14,091 nucleotides of DNA, taken from assembly GCA_937942965.1 (NCBI GenBank), contig CALDGN010000159.1, positions 1 through 14,091 on the forward strand. Direction: 5' to 3'. This DNA comes from an uncultured Acidimicrobiales bacterium. Lineage in GTDB: Bacteria; Actinomycetota; Acidimicrobiia; Acidimicrobiales; UBA10347. This document shows positions 13,201-14,091 of the stretch, piece after piece. The translations under genes and the position numbers were made by a program. The first letter of the stretch is position 1. Each line of letters begins with the position of its first letter. The notes under the pieces were generated by a model. The model saw only the letters and a list, made by a program, of their open reading frames with translations. It made no database searches and had not been told where the DNA came from.

Positions 13201-14091
13201 CAGTACCAGTGAGCCGCGATCGGTGGTGACCCGCACAGGGCGCCCGGCTGCGTCGACTTCGATCTGGCGTTCGACACCCTGGAGTCGGATCGTCGCCGGC
13301 TGGCCGTCGGGGAAGTTCGTCTGGGCGAGGAACTCCTGACCGTTGCGCAGGATCCGCGTGGTGTGGTCCATGGCATCGACTTCGCGTTCGAGGCTGATGC
13401 CATCCGCGTCGATGGAGCGGATCCAGTTGCCGTTCGAGTCGTAGGCCGTTGTCGTGATGCGGACACCGTCGATGGACAGCCCGAGTAGCTGGCCCAGGGC
13501 ATCGAAGTGATTCTCGAACCGGTGCTCGCCAACGAGAACCGCGACGCAGCGACCGAACGAGTCGTACTCGAAGTCCGTTGCGTTGCCCGCGCTGTCGAAT
13601 CTGCGCGACGGCTCGCCGTGGTCGCCGTAGTCGATGCGCCATTCGAAGACGCCGTCGCGTTGAGACGAGGTGACGCGTCCGGCGGCGGTGTAGGTATGGG
13701 TGCGCGTGCCATTGGAGGCCGTCGACGAGACGACCCGACCGCCAGCGTCGTTCACAAACTCGGTGTACTCCCCATCGGGCCCCGTAACGCTTGCGATCTC
13801 GCCGGCGTCGTCGTAGGTGAAGCGTGCCTCGCGTCCGCCGGGCGTGCCGATGCGCAAGAGCTGACCGTCCGCATCGAACCCTTGGGTGATCGTGACGCCG
13901 TCCGCATCGGTCAGCGATGTCGTCAGTTCTCGGTCGTCGACGGTGTACGTCGTCACGGCTCCGAGCGGATTGGTGACGAGCGACGCAACTCTTGAATCAC
14001 CGTCGTACTCGAACGTGTGGGTGCTCCCGGATGCGTCGACCAAACGCACCAGGCGGCCTTGGGTGTCCCATTCGCGGGCTTCTTCGAGACC
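10282..14091 (-). CDS. RHS/YD-repeat protein, probable T7SS-associated cargo, 5' end outside window
   Basis: At least 1269 aa; the frame is open to the right edge, so the N-terminus and any secretion domain are missing. About 830 residues are YD repeats (FEYDGDSR, FTYDDAGE, HRYDDAGRL and similar), which form the hollow beta-barrel shell of RHS toxins. The RHS-associated core follows (GARIYDPETRCFLSRDPL, then NPYNFANSDP) and ends in PINRLDPTGL, matching the PxxxxDPxGL self-cleavage motif near 11557-11574. The released tail would be 424 aa: a hydrophobic Gly/Ala-rich zone with membrane-like stretches (LALGLVIVAGGVLVATGFGA), then a Pro-rich repeat region and an acidic, Gly-rich end (FEDEEDEED). 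I find no nuclease, deaminase or other toxin motif in the tail. The tandem WXG gene follows by 66 nt instead of an obvious immunity gene, so export with the EccC-like system is inferred. Confidence 0.92.
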   Translation of the reverse strand, partial: GLEEAREWDTQGRLVRLVDASGSTHTFEYDGDSRVASLVTNPLGAVTTYTVDDRELTTSLTDADGVTITQGFDADGQLLRIGTPGGREARFTYDDAGEIASVTGPDGEYTEFVNDAGGRVVSSTASNGTRTHTYTAAGRVTSSQRDGVFEWRIDYGDHGEPSRRFDSAGNATDFEYDSFGRCVAVLVGEHRFENHFDALGQLLGLSIDGVRITTTAYDSNGNWIRSIDADGISLEREVDAMDHTTRILRNGQEFLAQTNFPDGQPATIRLQGVERQIEVDAAGRPVRVTTDRGSLVLTYTPGGRLASRTTPAGRTASYAYDANGTLVSITDADGVVSTIASGIGVLDLARDGEEISLEFDGLGRLVSWDGTEGVGTSTWLDGALHVQFGDQAASVIHHDHTGRAVHIADPAGAAIALTRDRLGRIVQMDTVDERIVASHDVSGAVSGVASSEGISTAIDRTAAGRARRIAPAGEQTINVVHDRTTGEVAALLGDNNQPLLAFRRDEFGRLAALSTPESVVEVDHDASGWAHRIRSSVNGVSAWEFDADGLVTAINSSAGHRVEVERTAAGVVTSFRSGDLSLPNVTRTRDGERNTANQITADDAGRLHRYDDAGRLVESIATSGDRFAFTYNAASMVETETTPLGERRFTYEGARLVRIDGADGAHRFEYDSIGRRSREFRPNGDEVRYEWSPLDQLVATHTVRADGSEHHRSFLYSGMGRVERVDTTTIHWDDLLTRKPIGIGDRTFLRAGTHVCEIGASDTWRTGIGDDPYGRGLADQDIDLGFHGELTVDGLVIMGARIYDPETRCFLSRDPLPPLLAFTGASNPYNFANSDPINRLDPTGLRPTSMEEFDKWRTEMTTSRAESFWNAIKADPWGTLALGLVIVAGGVLVATGFGAVGGAVLIGVAISMAVGFASKSFSPRRSAVDGVVSGVAAFAGGAAGAQLVTGAIKQAIVTGATAGGIAGFGGELTNQKMNPDGSWNPKPIDGVKLLTETGKGIAVGGVAGGLSGKATQALRGRNIPEGVADDAAEFVIGTGTSAAESFIVEGEVDIGQSVADGAVGAFAGRAGRHFENAPSLRGGGDGGGDAPDLPPDPGPADAPPPEPRPDLPPEPGPADAPPAAPRDLPDTPTATSPGPGGTDTIPVPPDAAPIDAESGSIRPEDRPLPETPTRPEDRPLPDTGQENRPLPDTGQENRPLPNTGQENRPLPETPTSQEDLTQQGAVRAAPEAPEGGAEGPELFEDEEDEEDGGGGAPGAGPTLPPSDRV
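10471..10560 (-). repeat. Three 30-bp tandem repeats encoding RPLPDTGQEN decapeptides
   Basis: GTTCTCTTGCC recurs at 10471, 10501 and 10531 (plus strand) with exact 30-bp period and a degenerate fourth start at 10561. Units encode RPLP-[DN]-TGQEN in the C-terminal tail of the RHS protein. Near-identical DNA implies recent slippage or unequal crossover, so copy number may vary between strains. There are no spacers, so it is not a CRISPR array. Confidence 0.9.
10714..10821 (-). repeat. Two 54-bp repeats encoding an 18-residue Pro-rich unit
   Basis: Two consecutive 18-aa units, PDLPPDPGPADAPPPEPR and PDLPPEPGPADAPPAAPR, in the Pro-rich section of the RHS tail. They probably form an extended, disordered spacer between the hydrophobic zone and the acidic end. 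Confidence 0.8.

Overview
The window is GC-rich DNA that reads like a high-GC actinobacterium. The evidence is frequent GTG starts, starts sitting 6 nt behind a TANNNT box (leaderless transcripts), a type VII secretion (T7SS) ATPase with WXG100-type partners, and a DUF2236 oxygenase. An Acidimicrobiia-like lineage is a guess only. All eight genes I accept lie on the minus strand, so transcription runs from high to low coordinates. I see no rRNA, tRNA or CRISPR array. Long plus-strand open frames are shadows of GC-rich minus-strand genes.

Right part (14091 to 5229): a T7SS/RHS module. It starts with a large RHS/YD-repeat protein whose 5' end lies outside the window. The RHS core ends in the self-cleavage-type motif PxxxxDPxGL, followed by a 424-residue tail without a recognisable toxin. 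Next is a 196-aa protein that looks like two WXG100 hairpins fused in tandem (YRG, then WIG). Then comes a 1442-aa EccC/EssC-type ATPase with a ubiquitin-like and FHA-like N-terminus, two membrane helices and three FtsK/SpoIIIE domains, of which the second and third are degenerate. I infer that the ATPase is the secretion motor, the tandem WXG protein its substrate or adaptor, and the RHS protein the cargo. No EccB, EccD, EccE or MycP is visible, and no immunity gene follows the RHS gene.

Middle (5140 to 3471): a translationally coupled oxygenase pair. A DUF2236 (MpaB/Lcp-like) protein overlaps a TauD/TfdA Fe(II)/2-oxoglutarate dioxygenase by TGATG.

Cassette (about 2889-3460): a small four-helix membrane protein gene is bracketed by inverted copies of a duplicated 12-mer, GGGGTCGCACCT with 25-bp period. 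This resembles the multi-repeat ends of IS21-family elements but has no transposase. One end abuts the tauD stop codon.

Left part (2845 to 1): a 296-aa protein with class II aminoacyl-tRNA-synthetase (HisRS/HisZ-like) signatures, then a lipoprotein with two L,D-transpeptidase (YkuD)-like domains. In both domains the catalytic cysteine is replaced (Glu and Thr). That gene runs off the left edge.

The best candidates for something undescribed are the doubly cysteine-less YkuD lipoprotein, the RHS/tandem-WXG/EccC module with a toxin-less tail, and the passenger-gene cassette.
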